Source: Alteromonas sp. KC3 (GTDB lineage Bacteria > Pseudomonadota > Gammaproteobacteria > Enterobacterales > Alteromonadaceae). Taken from it: a DNA stretch of 64,000 bases. Made by a program: the position numbers and the translations under genes. The stretch covers positions 1,302,001-1,366,000 of the forward strand of contig NZ_AP024235.1 of the NCBI RefSeq assembly GCF_016756315.1. Reading direction: 5' to 3'. This document shows, one piece after another, positions 17,351 through 26,258 of the stretch; position 1 is the stretch's first letter; every line of letters starts with the position of its first letter. The notes beneath the pieces were generated by a model. The model had not been told where the DNA came from, did not search any database, and was given only the letters and a program-made list of their open reading frames with translations.

Positions 17351-17377
17351 TAAACTTTTCTACACTTCGGACGATAG
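17351..17377 (+). promoter_or_regulatory. FliA (sigma-28) promoter of motY
   Basis: TAAACTTT (17351-17358), an 11-bp spacer, then GACGATAG (17370-17377) match the flagellar sigma-28 consensus TAAAGTTT-N11-GCCGATAA at 13 of 16 positions. It lies about 70 bp upstream of the motY start. Confidence 0.75.
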
Positions 17378-17443
17378 AATAAATAAGCTCATTGCGCCTA
17401 TGTGGTGAGTTTGTCTTCTTGGTTTTCAGTTTGGGTTTTCGTT

Positions 17444-18316
17444 ATGGTGTCGAAATTAAAATATATTGTCTTTGTCGGGCTTTTAGGTTCGCTATCAGCT
17501 AGTGCGGCTATGCGACAGTATTCTGCCACCGTTGAAACTTCTAATTGGAAAGTAGACAACCCATCTCGTTTGCAATGTACCTTGAATCACGAATTACCTG
17601 GATACGGGGAAGCCTTATTTACCAGTTATGCATCTAAGCAGCTTAATATGGAATTTGAGCTGGATATGTATTTACTGCCAAGTAAGTTTGAAGTGGCATC
17701 GGTGTATTCCGTGCCACCTAAATGGATGCCTGGCGTCGCGCCTAAGCCAATAGCGGATATGTCTATTCGCAAGCAATACAATGGCGACCTTCCGCAGGAT
17801 GCTGCTTGGACGATGCTCTCTGAACTTGAAAAAGGTTTTTGGCCGACTATCTACTACCAAGATTGGTATAATAAATACGACCAAGTGGCGGTAGCATTAA
17901 ACGCCAGTAATTTTACAGGTGTATACCGCGAGTTCGCTAAATGTGTGTCTAACCTGCTGCCATTTAGTTTCGACGATATTTCCTATACCGTTTTGTCGTA
18001 CAAAAACAACAGTACCGAATTAACTAAATACTCTCGCAAGCGCTTGAATATGATTGGAGAGTATTTAAAAGAAGATACAGAATTGGAACTCGTGCTACTT
18101 GACGGTTATACCGATAGTTACGGTGGCCGTTGGAATAACGAACAGCTATCAATTCGCCGCGCTAACGAAGTGAAGAGCTACCTTACAACACTAGGCGTTC
18201 CGGAAGATAGGATCCAGTTAACTGGCCACGGTGAAAAACGCCATATTGCCTCAAATGATACGCGAGAAAATCGCGCACAAAACCGTAGGGTCGTTGTACG
18301 CCTATCTAAATCCTAA
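17444..18316 (+). CDS. motY: MotY, sodium-flagellar T-ring protein
   Basis: A 290-residue exported protein. Residues 1-20 (MVSKLKYIVFVGLLGSLSA) form a signal peptide. The N-terminal half matches MotY in MRQYSATVETSNW, YGEALFTSYASK, and PPKWMPGVAP. The C-terminal half is an OmpA-type peptidoglycan-binding domain with LDGYTDSYGGRWNNEQLSIRR and AQNRRVVVRL. MotY forms the T-ring with MotX and anchors PomAB stators of the Na+-driven polar flagellum. ATG 17444 is preferred over GTG 17402 for the signal peptide. A FliA-type promoter upstream supports flagellar regulation. An alternative label, generic OmpA protein, is less likely given the N-terminal match. Confidence 0.92.
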   Translation: MVSKLKYIVFVGLLGSLSASAAMRQYSATVETSNWKVDNPSRLQCTLNHELPGYGEALFTSYASKQLNMEFELDMYLLPSKFEVASVYSVPPKWMPGVAPKPIADMSIRKQYNGDLPQDAAWTMLSELEKGFWPTIYYQDWYNKYDQVAVALNASNFTGVYREFAKCVSNLLPFSFDDISYTVLSYKNNSTELTKYSRKRLNMIGEYLKEDTELELVLLDGYTDSYGGRWNNEQLSIRRANEVKSYLTTLGVPEDRIQLTGHGEKRHIASNDTRENRAQNRRVVVRLSKS

Positions 18317-18340
18317 AAGCAGGGCTTAGTAAAGATTAAC

Positions 18341-19438
18341 TCACTTTCCCATACTATCACGTTGGTGTCGCCAGTCGTGAACAGGTGGAACGTGATCAGT
18401 AAATACACCGTTAGCTTTTATAACATCGCGCAATATTTGTAATAGCTGTGGACCTGTCATTCCCTCGGGTAATGCATCTTGTCTGTAGGTATATGGGTGA
18501 ATAGCGAGTTGGTTCGCATGGGCGTTATCAAGCCACGACGCCGATTTTATTTCACCCTTTTTGAGCGCTGCGGGGTCTAATAAATGACCCAACCATGGAC
18601 CGATACCATCAGCATACTGAGCAACGGCTTCCATCCCTTCTTTCGTACGCAACCAATCGTAATCAGTCGAGCTTTCTGCCCAGCTGTTTTCACCTATTAG
18701 CATTACGACTTTGCCACTGTATTTCAATTCTTCGCGAATGCGCTTTACTTCTTCAAAGTCAAAACACTGTAAGAAGCTATTACCGTTTTCGCCGCCAAAA
18801 TCATAAGACAGCAAAGCGTCTATCACTATCTTGCTTGCATCTACGCCTTCGTTTAAGTGAAAAGCGGGGGACTTTACCTCGGGGTAAACACCCACGCGTT
18901 TATTGAATTCGCGGTTTAGTTCACTGATAAGTTCAAAGTGTTCATAAAGCGTAGCAATAGTGAAGTTTGCTTTTGCGCCGGAATACCGTTTTCTAAATAC
19001 TTGTTTACCTTCACCGTCAGCGCGTTCGTGTAAGCGTAAAGTACGCAGCTCGGAGAGTGTGAAATCTCGTACATAGTAGCGATTGTCATCGCGGTGTCGC
19101 TGTGGAAATACCTGCTCAACATTTGACACTGTTTCAAGGTGAATGTCGTGTAAAACAACCGGAATATCGTCTTTGGTTATCACCACATCTTGTTCGATAA
19201 AGTCGGGCTCTTGTGAAAACGCCAACGTGGTCGACTCTAATGAATGCTCTGGCAAGTATCCAGAGGCACCGCGATGTGCCACGATTGTAAATTGCGCTTC
19301 AGCTGGTTTTAAAGCTTCACCGTTGGCAAAAACACCTGTGCTGATGACAGTCGATAAACTGAGAAGCGCAGCTGAACAGAGTCGTTTTGTGTTTAACGAA
19401 TATCGGCGAATGTTTATGGGTGATAAAAGTGATAGCAC
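18341..19438 (-). CDS. glpQ: Glycerophosphodiester phosphodiesterase, periplasmic
   Basis: A 365-residue GDPD family enzyme that hydrolyses glycerophosphodiesters to glycerol-3-phosphate and an alcohol. Catalytic and metal-binding motifs are HRGASGYLPEHS near residue 55, and the E-x-D pair in FIEQDVVITKD with PVVLHD nearby; the length is close to E. coli GlpQ (358). The N-terminus has a hydrophobic segment (LCSAALLSLSTVISTGVFA), a signal peptide for the periplasm. The start is GTG 19438, with a GGGAG site 9 nt upstream; no ATG is available before the signal peptide. No glpT lies nearby. Confidence 0.9.
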   Translation of the reverse strand: MLSLLSPINIRRYSLNTKRLCSAALLSLSTVISTGVFANGEALKPAEAQFTIVAHRGASGYLPEHSLESTTLAFSQEPDFIEQDVVITKDDIPVVLHDIHLETVSNVEQVFPQRHRDDNRYYVRDFTLSELRTLRLHERADGEGKQVFRKRYSGAKANFTIATLYEHFELISELNREFNKRVGVYPEVKSPAFHLNEGVDASKIVIDALLSYDFGGENGNSFLQCFDFEEVKRIREELKYSGKVVMLIGENSWAESSTDYDWLRTKEGMEAVAQYADGIGPWLGHLLDPAALKKGEIKSASWLDNAHANQLAIHPYTYRQDALPEGMTGPQLLQILRDVIKANGVFTDHVPPVHDWRHQRDSMGK

Positions 19439-19483
19439 AGGCTCAAACTCCCTCTTGATTTATAGTCGTGAGTAAAATGCATT

Positions 19484-19506
19484 ACAAAGCGCTTAACGCG
19501 CTTTGT
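19484..19506 (-). terminator. Hairpin at the gloA stop codon
   Basis: ACAAAGCGC (19484-19492) and GCGCTTTGT (19498-19506) form a perfect 9-bp stem whose loop carries the gloA stop codon. The T-run is weak, so it is a possible terminator. Confidence 0.45.
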
Positions 19507-19882
19507 TTTGAATTAACTCAATGGCGTAGCCGTCCGGGTCTCGAACAAACGCGATAACCGTGGTTCCACCTTTTACTGGACCGGGCTTACGGTATACTTC
19601 AGCACCACTAGCTTCTAATGACTGACAAAATGCGTATATGTCGTCAACCTCAATAGCGATGTGCCCGTATGCATTACCTTTGTCATAGCTGTTCTCCCCC
19701 CAATTGTAGGTGAGTTCAAGGACTGTGTTATTGGCTTCATCGCCATAGCCCACAAAGGCCAGTGTATATTCATACTCTTTGTTTTCAGACTGGCGAAGTA
19801 GGCGCATACCCATTAATTGGGTGTAAAAGTGAAGTGACGCTTCTAAGTTTTTAACTCGAAGCATGGTATGTAACATTCTCAT
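19493..19882 (-). CDS. gloA: Lactoylglutathione lyase (glyoxalase I)
   Basis: A 129-residue glyoxalase I of the VOC superfamily, which isomerises the methylglyoxal-glutathione adduct to lactoylglutathione. The four metal ligands fit His5 (MLHTMLRV), Glu56 ([10 protein letters not shown]), His74 (YGHIAIEV) and Glu122 (GYAIELIQ). The short length is typical of the Ni-dependent bacterial enzymes. It lies upstream of glpQ on the same strand with a 54-bp gap that holds a hairpin, so co-transcription is uncertain. Confidence 0.94.
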   Translation of the reverse strand: MRMLHTMLRVKNLEASLHFYTQLMGMRLLRQSENKEYEYTLAFVGYGDEANNTVLELTYNWGENSYDKGNAYGHIAIEVDDIYAFCQSLEASGAEVYRKPGPVKGGTTVIAFVRDPDGYAIELIQNKAR

Positions 19883-20040
19883 TTTATTCTCTCAATGATG
19901 TTTTCAAACAATAACCATTAATACCTATCAATACGCGCTAACCGCCTTAACACTGGCAATGCTCAACAAAGGCATAACGCATAATGATAAAAGAGAAATG
20001 TTAACGCTTTAAGACACTACTGACTATACAAGAGGCTTTA

Positions 20041-20751
20041 CTAAAAGCCCCACAGCCCAATATTGTCAATTTTCAAGCGACGTGGTTGTGATAGTAAGTA
20101 AACAACCATTTCACCTAAGTCTTCATTTTGAATTAACCCTGGGTCAATATCGTCGCTGTCAGATTTTTGCGACTGTATAAGTGCGGGATTTAAGGATTGT
20201 ACATGAATACCAAACTCGCGGACTTCTTCTTGAAGTGCCTTTCCCAAACCAACCATAGCGAATTTAGATGCGCAGTATACGCCTGCGTTAGCATAGCCAT
20301 TCAACGCGGCTTGCGAGGCTATATTAAGTATATATCCTTCTTTATTTTCTATCATGTTTACAACAACGGCCTTGCACATTAAGAAAGTGCCTTTGATGTT
20401 GGTATTCATCACTTCATCCCAGTCTGCTTCACTGGTTTCCCAAATACGCGTTTCTTTGCCAAACCCGCTATTATTTATCAGTACGTGAACATCTCCAAAT
20501 TCGGCGTGGACGGTTTTTACAAAGCGCGAGACTGCTTCACTGTTGGCAACGTCACAGACATCGCCAAAGATTCTCCCAGGATATTGACTATCAAAGTGCG
20601 CAACGGTTTCGGTAATCGTTTTCTCTGTTCGCCCGCAAATAGCAACATTCATTCCTTGTGCTAATAAATGCGCAACAATAGTCTTTCCCAATCCTTTGCC
20701 ACCACCGGTAACAATGGCCGTTTTATTTTTCAATTCATAACGATCTGACAT
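20041..20751 (-). CDS. Short-chain dehydrogenase/reductase
   Basis: A 236-residue SDR oxidoreductase. The NAD(P)-binding motif TGGGKGLG lies near residue 15, the NNSG motif near 88, and catalytic Ser (NIASQAA) and YxxxK (YCASK) near 140-160. The ATG at 20751 has a GGAG site 7 nt upstream. The substrate cannot be inferred; FabG-like or 3-hydroxy-type reductases are possible but the C-terminus (IDNIGLWGF) is short. It stands alone between gloA and cspA. Confidence 0.88.
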   Translation of the reverse strand: MSDRYELKNKTAIVTGGGKGLGKTIVAHLLAQGMNVAICGRTEKTITETVAHFDSQYPGRIFGDVCDVANSEAVSRFVKTVHAEFGDVHVLINNSGFGKETRIWETSEADWDEVMNTNIKGTFLMCKAVVVNMIENKEGYILNIASQAALNGYANAGVYCASKFAMVGLGKALQEEVREFGIHVQSLNPALIQSQKSDSDDIDPGLIQNEDLGEMVVYLLSQPRRLKIDNIGLWGF

Positions 20752-21083
20752 TACATTACTCCACAAAAAAACCAGTGACTTAAAATTAGCGTACTTAGCT
20801 TGAAATCCCCATAAACATACGTATTCAGTGAAGTACGGCGAAAACTGTTCAGAATGGGTGAATAAAAAATAAACGACAAACCGTTGGACTTTGCTTGAAG
20901 AAGGCTGTATTCTCCTCGCCGCTTTAGATATGTTTTATGCTTTTCCTATTACTGCGCTGTACCTCTCGTTATTCCTTCAAATTGAAGTTTAATTTACAGA
21001 AATACATCACTTTATTAGTTTGGTTATGTCTATGGCCTTACGGTGAGATTTCACCACAACATCAATTTTAAAAGGTTTTTATT
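20752..21083 (+). promoter_or_regulatory. Long leader and promoter of the cold-shock gene
   Basis: This gap holds the SDR leader on the minus strand and a putative cspA promoter on the plus strand. TTGGAC (20884-20889) and TATTCT (20908-20913) are 18 bp apart, implying a 5' UTR of about 160 nt, which is typical of cold-shock genes. Pyrimidine-rich and stem-forming stretches (near 21040-21055) fit a structured leader. No exact cold-box was identified. Confidence 0.4.
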
Positions 21084-21296
21084 ATGTCTAATTCTGTAAA
21101 CGGTACAGTTAAGTGGTTCAACGAAGAAAAAGGCTACGGCTTCCTAACACAAGATAATGGCGGAAAAGATGTTTTCGTACATTTCCGTTCAATTGCTTCT
21201 GAAGGTTTCAAGACACTTGCTGAAGGTCAGTCAGTTAGCTTTGAAGTAGAACAAGGCCAAAAAGGCCCACAAGCAGCAAACGTAGTAGTACGCTAA
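21084..21296 (+). CDS. Cold-shock protein, CspA family
   Basis: A 70-residue single cold-shock domain protein, a nucleic-acid chaperone. RNP1 is KGYGFLTQ (about residues 16-23) and RNP2 is DVFVHFRSI (about 31-39). The family usually has KGFGFI in RNP1; the Tyr variant also occurs. The length matches E. coli CspA/CspE. It has a long untranslated leader, consistent with post-transcriptional control by temperature, though which paralogue it is cannot be told. Confidence 0.94.
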   Translation: MSNSVNGTVKWFNEEKGYGFLTQDNGGKDVFVHFRSIASEGFKTLAEGQSVSFEVEQGQKGPQAANVVVR

Positions 21297-21311
21297 GTAA
21301 CTGCTTTCATG

Positions 21312-21336
21312 AGCAAGTCTTTTCAAAGGGCTTGCT
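21312..21336 (+). terminator. Possible cold-shock gene terminator
   Basis: AGCAAG (21312-21317) pairs with CTTGCT (21331-21336), with an inner CTTT/AAAG pairing. A T-run (TTTTT) is found only about 13 bp further, so termination is not certain. Confidence 0.4.
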
Positions 21337-21364
21337 TATGACGTTATGATTTTTAAGTCAATAA

Positions 21365-21580
21365 AAGGACGAAAGAATATTTATAAAAATAATAAAAGGA
21401 GTATTTCTTATACTATCTTCAATAGCACCTCCCCAACTTTGTAATACCATCTCTGATATTTCTGTACATAAAAATAGTATTGCTTATCGCGAAGTCGGTA
21501 ACATGAAGCGCGTTGAGTTTAGCAACAAAAGCGATAGACGAGCGTTTTTGGACAAATTGCTGCAACGCTCGCTATCCTAA
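21365..21580 (+). other. Open frame without start codon, possible remnant
   Basis: Between the cold-shock gene and the peptidase is a 72-codon open stretch lacking an ATG, GTG or TTG at its beginning; the first ATG (21503) would give only 25 residues (MKRVEFSNKSDRRAFLDKLL...). A GGAG sits at 21398-21401 with no start codon at a suitable distance. It may be the tail of a decayed gene or chance. Otherwise nothing was recognised in 21337-21601. Confidence 0.2.
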
Positions 21581-21601
21581 AGAGTATTATCCAGTAACCC
21601 G

Positions 21602-23017
21602 TTAATCTCGCTTTAATTCAACGTCTGTGTCTGCCAACAAATAAATGCTAGCCGCATAAGCCGCAATATTTTGTGCCAGCTCATTAGGGTTTATTTTGTC
21701 TAATGTGTCATCTGGTGTGTGGTGCAGGTCAAAGTAATCATGGCCATTTTGATTCAATCTGATTGTAGGCACACCTTTTGCGGCAAGCGGGATAATATCC
21801 GGGCCACCGCCAGCGATATCTGACCCTCCACGTACGATACCCAGTGGCGATAGAATTTTAGCTATTTCATCTACAAGTACAGTGGCTTCTGGATTTACGT
21901 TAGAGACGATTTGCCAAATTGTTTGTGCTCCAAAATCAGACTCGGTAGCTAATACATGGTTAGCTAAGTTACTTTCGTGCTGCTTGGCATAGGCAAACGC
22001 ACCTAAAAGTCCCACTTCTTCTGCACCAAACATTACTACGCGAATAGTACGTTTAGGACGCTCTGGTAGTGATGCAATTAATGCTGCCGCGGCAGTTGTA
22101 ATAGCAATACCTGCGCCATCATCAACTGCACCCGTTCCTAAGTCCCAACTGTCTAGATGCCCCCCAATGAGAATGATTTCCTCTGGCTTCTCACTGCCTA
22201 TAAGATCAAGTACTACATTGCCACTGCTCACATCACCTTTCCATTTTGATTCAGAGTGTAGTGAAAGTGACAGCGGCTTCCCAAGGTTGTGGAGTCTGCG
22301 AAGATGATCGGCATCAGGGTTTGAAATAGCAATAACGGGAATGTCAGCCCATTTATCGTTGTCAGAGCTCATCATGCCAGAATGAGGAAAGCGATGGGAG
22401 TCAGAGCCTACAGAGCGCACTACCAACGCTTGCGCGCCCCCGCGCTGAGCATGCTGCCAACCTATACGACGACGTTGATTGGCTTGGGAATAGCCTGCAC
22501 CGGTTTGACTTTTCACCATGGCGTCGCCGTCAACAAAGGCGATTTTACCTTTAAGTGCACCCGCTTTTACATCGGTTAATGCGTGAATATCGCGAAAGTA
22601 TACGACATCGGCATTAATTTCTTCATCAGAAGGCGCCGCGCCACCCAGCGCTGTGCCATAAAGCGGCTGTGCATAAGGTGAAGTTAGCGATATGTGTAGG
22701 TGACCTCTATCCCAAAACGGCATAGTGAATTCTTCAATGCTAACGTTATCAAACCCAAGCCGCTTACCAACAACCACGCCCCAGTCTCTTGCGCGCTTTT
22801 CTGCTTCAGAGCCGCCTAAACGAGGACCTATTTCAGTTGTGAGAGACTCTACAATTTTATAGCCCAAGTCACTTTCTAAGGCCTTCTGAATTAGCATTTC
22901 AGCATTCTTCTTTTGTTTATCGGTAATGGGAGAGCTATCAGCAAATACGCCGAAACTACAAGCGCTTACCAATGCACCAAACGCTAAATTTTTAGCGATA
23001 GAATTTAATCGAGACAT
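21602..23017 (-). CDS. M28 family zinc peptidase with PA domain, secreted
   Basis: A 471-residue M28 metallopeptidase, probably an aminopeptidase or carboxypeptidase outside the cytoplasm. A signal peptide covers about residues 1-26 (ending GVFA). The PA-like insert spans about 110-250. Zinc-binding and catalytic motifs are HLDSWDLG, DDGAG, AEEVGLLG, ESDFGA, and DLHHTPDDT. The ATG at 23017 is followed by a normal signal peptide. The CATAGGC inverted repeat at 23053-23068 lies in its leader. It is one of three extracytoplasmic peptidase-type proteins in the window. Confidence 0.92.
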   Translation of the reverse strand: MSRLNSIAKNLAFGALVSACSFGVFADSSPITDKQKKNAEMLIQKALESDLGYKIVESLTTEIGPRLGGSEAEKRARDWGVVVGKRLGFDNVSIEEFTMPFWDRGHLHISLTSPYAQPLYGTALGGAAPSDEEINADVVYFRDIHALTDVKAGALKGKIAFVDGDAMVKSQTGAGYSQANQRRRIGWQHAQRGGAQALVVRSVGSDSHRFPHSGMMSSDNDKWADIPVIAISNPDADHLRRLHNLGKPLSLSLHSESKWKGDVSSGNVVLDLIGSEKPEEIILIGGHLDSWDLGTGAVDDGAGIAITTAAAALIASLPERPKRTIRVVMFGAEEVGLLGAFAYAKQHESNLANHVLATESDFGAQTIWQIVSNVNPEATVLVDEIAKILSPLGIVRGGSDIAGGGPDIIPLAAKGVPTIRLNQNGHDYFDLHHTPDDTLDKINPNELAQNIAAYAASIYLLADTDVELKRD

Positions 23018-23052
23018 GTGTTCTCCGAGGTGGGTATTTTTATTTTATTTGC

Positions 23053-23068
23053 CATAGGCAAGCCTATG
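23053..23068. promoter_or_regulatory. Inverted repeat between M28 gene and lipoprotein
   Basis: CATAGGC (23053-23059) and GCCTATG (23062-23068) form a perfect 7-bp inverted repeat with 2-bp spacing, in the divergent region. It could be a regulator site or a chance palindrome. Confidence 0.25.
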
Positions 23069-23212
23069 CGTTTTATCATAGCGAATTCGATGAAGGCTTT
23101 CGAGGTGAACGATGATGCTAAGTTGTTCATTTATCGCAAAGTTCATCTATCCATCTAAGGAGGTTGGTGGTAACGTTCGAATAAAGGTAGATTGAATACA
23201 AGGAAACGTAAA

Positions 23213-24010
23213 ATGAAGAAAAGTCTCAATTCTCTATTTAAAAAAGCGACGTTGAATAGCAATATGCTTTTTAGGTCTACAATTATTGCTTCAGTTACGC
23301 TAAGTACTTTATTTTTAAGTGCGTGTAGCGATAGTAATGACAACAAAGACATCGAAGATACTAACTCGGTGATTGGCGTTTGGTTTGGGCAAGCTACAAC
23401 CTTTGAAGATGAACAAGAAAGCGTTGTAGTCGCCGTTTCGCCTGATGGCACGGCCATATTATACGCATCAGGCTCGGGTAACATGTTCATCACCAATGGT
23501 ACATTGAATACAGACGGTGTTACCTCCGATGATGTGATGTATTATCATGAAGATGGTATGACGCGAAATGGGCCGTTACAAGCAAGTGCCCAAGGTGATG
23601 CGCTAGAAGGAGTTGGATTTAATGACACGATTGAATTTTCCGCTTCAAGAATAGCGTCACAGGATGAAGTTACCCTTGAAGATATTGCAGGTAATTATTC
23701 GCAATCATTTTCAGATAGTTCATATATGCGCTCTTTTGCCATCGACAGCGATGGCCTTCTTAGTGGCTCTAACACAATAGGCTGTGTATATTCTGGCCAT
23801 GTCGAGCCCATAGCAAACGTTAATGGGCTGTTTGATATAACCATTCAGGTGGATTCTTGTTTTGAGAACCTTGAATACAATGGGCTTCTCGCCTATGGCG
23901 TATTCCCGTTTGAATATGAAGGTGACGTCAATGACCGAAGTGGAATTGTGATAGCAACAGAGCATTCCTCAAGGGCATACGAGTTCAAGCTCTTTAGTCC
24001 ACAGAATTGA
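23213..24010 (+). CDS. Lipoprotein of unknown function
   Basis: A 265-residue predicted lipoprotein. The signal peptide has a lipobox LSAC at about residues 35-38 (STLFLSACSDS). The mature part is acidic and soluble, with repeated beta-rich segments such as GVWFGQATTFEDEQESV and DGLLSGSNTIGCVYSGH. Two Cys (GCVYSG, DSCFEN) could form a disulfide. ATG 23213 has an AAGGAAAC site and is preferred over TTG 23192. No family was recognised. It is divergent from the M28 peptidase, so a periplasmic or surface partner role is possible but unproven. Confidence 0.85.
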   Translation: MKKSLNSLFKKATLNSNMLFRSTIIASVTLSTLFLSACSDSNDNKDIEDTNSVIGVWFGQATTFEDEQESVVVAVSPDGTAILYASGSGNMFITNGTLNTDGVTSDDVMYYHEDGMTRNGPLQASAQGDALEGVGFNDTIEFSASRIASQDEVTLEDIAGNYSQSFSDSSYMRSFAIDSDGLLSGSNTIGCVYSGHVEPIANVNGLFDITIQVDSCFENLEYNGLLAYGVFPFEYEGDVNDRSGIVIATEHSSRAYEFKLFSPQN

Positions 24011-24014
24011 CAGT

Positions 24015-24062
24015 TACCATAAACTAAAAAGGAGCCGTTCGGCTCCTTTTTAGTTTATGGTA
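24015..24062. terminator. 22-bp perfect bidirectional terminator
   Basis: The arms 24015-24036 and 24041-24062 are perfectly complementary over 22 bp around a GTTC loop, with A-tract/T-tract inside the stem (CTAAAAAGGAGCC / GGCTCCTTTTTAG). It serves the convergent lipoprotein and nth genes and touches the nth stop codon. Confidence 0.85.
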
Positions 24063-24785
24063 TTACTTGCGCTTTTTCTTAAGCGCCAGTTTTTGCTTTT
24101 TCTCTTGTTCTTTTAGCACTTCGTTAATAAAGCTCTTTCTACCGAATTCTCGTGTGATGATGCATTTGTTTAAGTCGAATCCGCGGGCAGGGCAGTACTC
24201 TCTTCCGTAAAGGATAATTTGAAGGTGAAGGTCGTTCCATCTCTCTTTAGGGAATAAGCGTTTGGCATCGCGCTCGGTCTGCTCGACGCTTTTACTATTT
24301 GACAGCCCCCATCGATACATTAATCGATGTATATGTGTATCCACCGGAAATGCTGGAATACCAAAGCCCTGTGACATAACCACTGCCGCAGTTTTATGGC
24401 CAACTGCTGGCATGGCCTCTAGCGCTTCAAAATCTGCCGGAACAACGCCATTGTGCAGTTTAATTATCATGTCTGATAAGTGCCAGATACCTTTAGATTT
24501 CATCGGTGATAAGCCACACGGACGAATAATGTCTTGAATTTCTTCGATACTCAGCATCACCATATCAAATGGGTTATCTGCACGAGCAAAAAGTTTTGGC
24601 GTAATCTGGTTAACTCTTTCGTCAGTGCATTGCGCTGATAGAAGAACCGCGATAAGCAACGTATAGGGGTCTTTATGATCTAAAAAAATGGGAGTTTCTG
24701 GATAGAGTTCATCCAGAATACGCATTATTTCTTTTACTTTTTCTTGTTTTGAAATTGGCTTTGTTGGCGTAACTACTTCAGTCAT
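24063..24785 (-). CDS. nth: Endonuclease III, iron-sulfur cysteines incomplete
   Basis: A 240-residue base-excision glycosylase/AP lyase, longer than E. coli Nth (211) by a basic C-terminal tail (EKKQKLALKKKRK). The helix-hairpin-helix with catalytic Lys is in MPAVGHKTAAVV (about residue 130) and the catalytic Asp is in FPVDTHIHRL (about 149). The usual cluster C-x6-C-x2-C-x5-C is not complete: the region reads CPARGFDLNKC, so only the first and third Cys positions are kept. The enzyme may therefore lack the [4Fe-4S] cluster. It is the last gene of the rsx operon, 32 bp after rsxE. The start ATG is unambiguous. Confidence 0.88.
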   Translation of the reverse strand: MTEVVTPTKPISKQEKVKEIMRILDELYPETPIFLDHKDPYTLLIAVLLSAQCTDERVNQITPKLFARADNPFDMVMLSIEEIQDIIRPCGLSPMKSKGIWHLSDMIIKLHNGVVPADFEALEAMPAVGHKTAAVVMSQGFGIPAFPVDTHIHRLMYRWGLSNSKSVEQTERDAKRLFPKERWNDLHLQIILYGREYCPARGFDLNKCIITREFGRKSFINEVLKEQEKKQKLALKKKRK

Positions 24786-24817
24786 TTCTATCTACTTTTT
24801 CTTGAGTAAAAGAGGCG

Positions 24818-25510
24818 CTAGCTCTCAGCTGTAACACGCACGCGTTCGGCTTTAACCGTGGGGGCTTTATGTTGTGCTGCTAGTTTTGCGTCTATACTAT
24901 TTTTTATTGCAATCAGTAGTCCCATTCCCAAAAAAGCACCAGGGGGCAAAACCGCAAGTAAGAATGGATTCTCGGTTTCAAAAAGTGTAATCGTCCAGTT
25001 TTGGGCAATAGGGCCAAAAAGGCGATCTGCACCAACGAGCAATGTGCCTGCACCTAAAACTTCTCGCATGCCGCCTAACACAACCAGCACGGCGGTAAAA
25101 CCCAGTCCCATCATAAGACCGTCATACGCCGAGGCTAGAGGACCATTTTTAGACGCAAAGGCTTCCGCACGACCTATAATGGCGCAGTTAGTCACTATAA
25201 GCGGGATAAAGATACCAAGCGCCAAATAGAGATCGTACGTATAGGCGTTCATAAGCAGCTGAACAATGGTGACGAATGCAGCAATAATCATCACGAAAAC
25301 GGGGATGCGGATCTCGTTTCGTACTATATTTCGAACCAAAGATACAGTTACGTTGCTACCCATGAGTACTAACATGGTAGCAATGCCAAGGCCTAACCCA
25401 TTAATAAACGTGGCTGTCACCGCTAATAGTGGGCAAAGACCAAGCAATTGCACTAACGCCGGGTTGTTTTTCCAAAGTCCTTGTAAAGAAAGATCGCGAA
25501 AATCAGTCAT
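24818..25510 (-). CDS. rsxE: RsxE/RnfE electron transport subunit
   Basis: A 230-residue integral membrane subunit of the Rsx (Rnf) complex with about six helices and the conserved [17 protein letters not shown] and [14 protein letters not shown] blocks. The Cys in the two CP/CA motifs match those that bind the membrane-embedded cluster with RsxA. ATG 25510 ([15 protein letters not shown]) is used; only 1 bp separates it from rsxG. The C-terminus ends with a short charged tail. Confidence 0.95.
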   Translation of the reverse strand: MTDFRDLSLQGLWKNNPALVQLLGLCPLLAVTATFINGLGLGIATMLVLMGSNVTVSLVRNIVRNEIRIPVFVMIIAAFVTIVQLLMNAYTYDLYLALGIFIPLIVTNCAIIGRAEAFASKNGPLASAYDGLMMGLGFTAVLVVLGGMREVLGAGTLLVGADRLFGPIAQNWTITLFETENPFLLAVLPPGAFLGMGLLIAIKNSIDAKLAAQHKAPTVKAERVRVTAES

Positions 25511-25511
25511 G

Positions 25512-26258
25512 TTATAGCGCCTCCACACGTTGAGATTGGGCGTCGTTCACGTCAGGCATCTTTTTTGCCTCAACAGTACCTGCGCCTTTACATAGGTTTG
25601 GTGCTGCAAAAAGAGCGTTCTTATTCGCTTCCACATAGAGTAGTGCCTCGCGCACGGCACCCACCACTGCTCGTGGTGTTATGGTTGCGCCAGTAAACTG
25701 ATCAAATTCACCGCCATCTTTTTTTACCTTCCAAATTGAAAGGTTGTCGCTAGAGAAGGGTTTTAAGCTAAATGACATTATCCAATCGCTAACCGCAAGT
25801 TCAATTTTATCACCTAGACCTGGCGTTTCCTTATGCTCGATAACGCGAACCCCCAATACAGTCAGCTCATTGCTGTTTATTTGTGTTGCGCTACGCTCAT
25901 CTAGGCTAGTGTCACCTAAAGAAACACCCACCAAAATATCGATATCGCCACTATAGCCATCGGGGGCTGTGGCTTCCAACACAAGCGCGCTTGGCTGGTT
26001 ATTAAGTAGGGCGCGATACACTTTATGGGGCTTCTTACCACCTAGTTCATCTACATTCACTTCGGTGCAGTTTGCGTAAAGTGCATTGTCATGAAACTCA
26101 CGGGGTACGACTTCGTTTAATACGCTGAGTAATTTCTGCTGCTTTTGCTGATCAATCTTTTCTTGCGTGCCAAAAAAAGTAAGTGCAATCAACGCCGTGG
26201 TAACAACAGCGAAAGCACCTAACATAAGCCCATTCTTGGCTAAGCTCTCTTTCATCAT
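25512..26258 (-). CDS. rsxG: RsxG/RnfG FMN-binding subunit
   Basis: A 248-residue protein with one N-terminal membrane helix (residues about 8-30) and a periplasmic FMN_bind domain. The covalent flavin-attachment motif appears as FTGATIT near residue 197, with the Thr in TGATIT as the likely attachment site. It overlaps the rsxD stop by 4 nt. The mature portion faces the periplasm and passes electrons in the Rsx chain. Confidence 0.95.
   Translation of the reverse strand: MMKESLAKNGLMLGAFAVVTTALIALTFFGTQEKIDQQKQQKLLSVLNEVVPREFHDNALYANCTEVNVDELGGKKPHKVYRALLNNQPSALVLEATAPDGYSGDIDILVGVSLGDTSLDERSATQINSNELTVLGVRVIEHKETPGLGDKIELAVSDWIMSFSLKPFSSDNLSIWKVKKDGGEFDQFTGATITPRAVVGAVREALLYVEANKNALFAAPNLCKGAGTVEAKKMPDVNDAQSQRVEAL

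Noticed and set aside
24063..24785. Assignment as MutY
   Set aside because: The catalytic Lys in VGHKTA marks Nth; MutY has a Ser/Tyr there and a C-terminal MutT-like domain.
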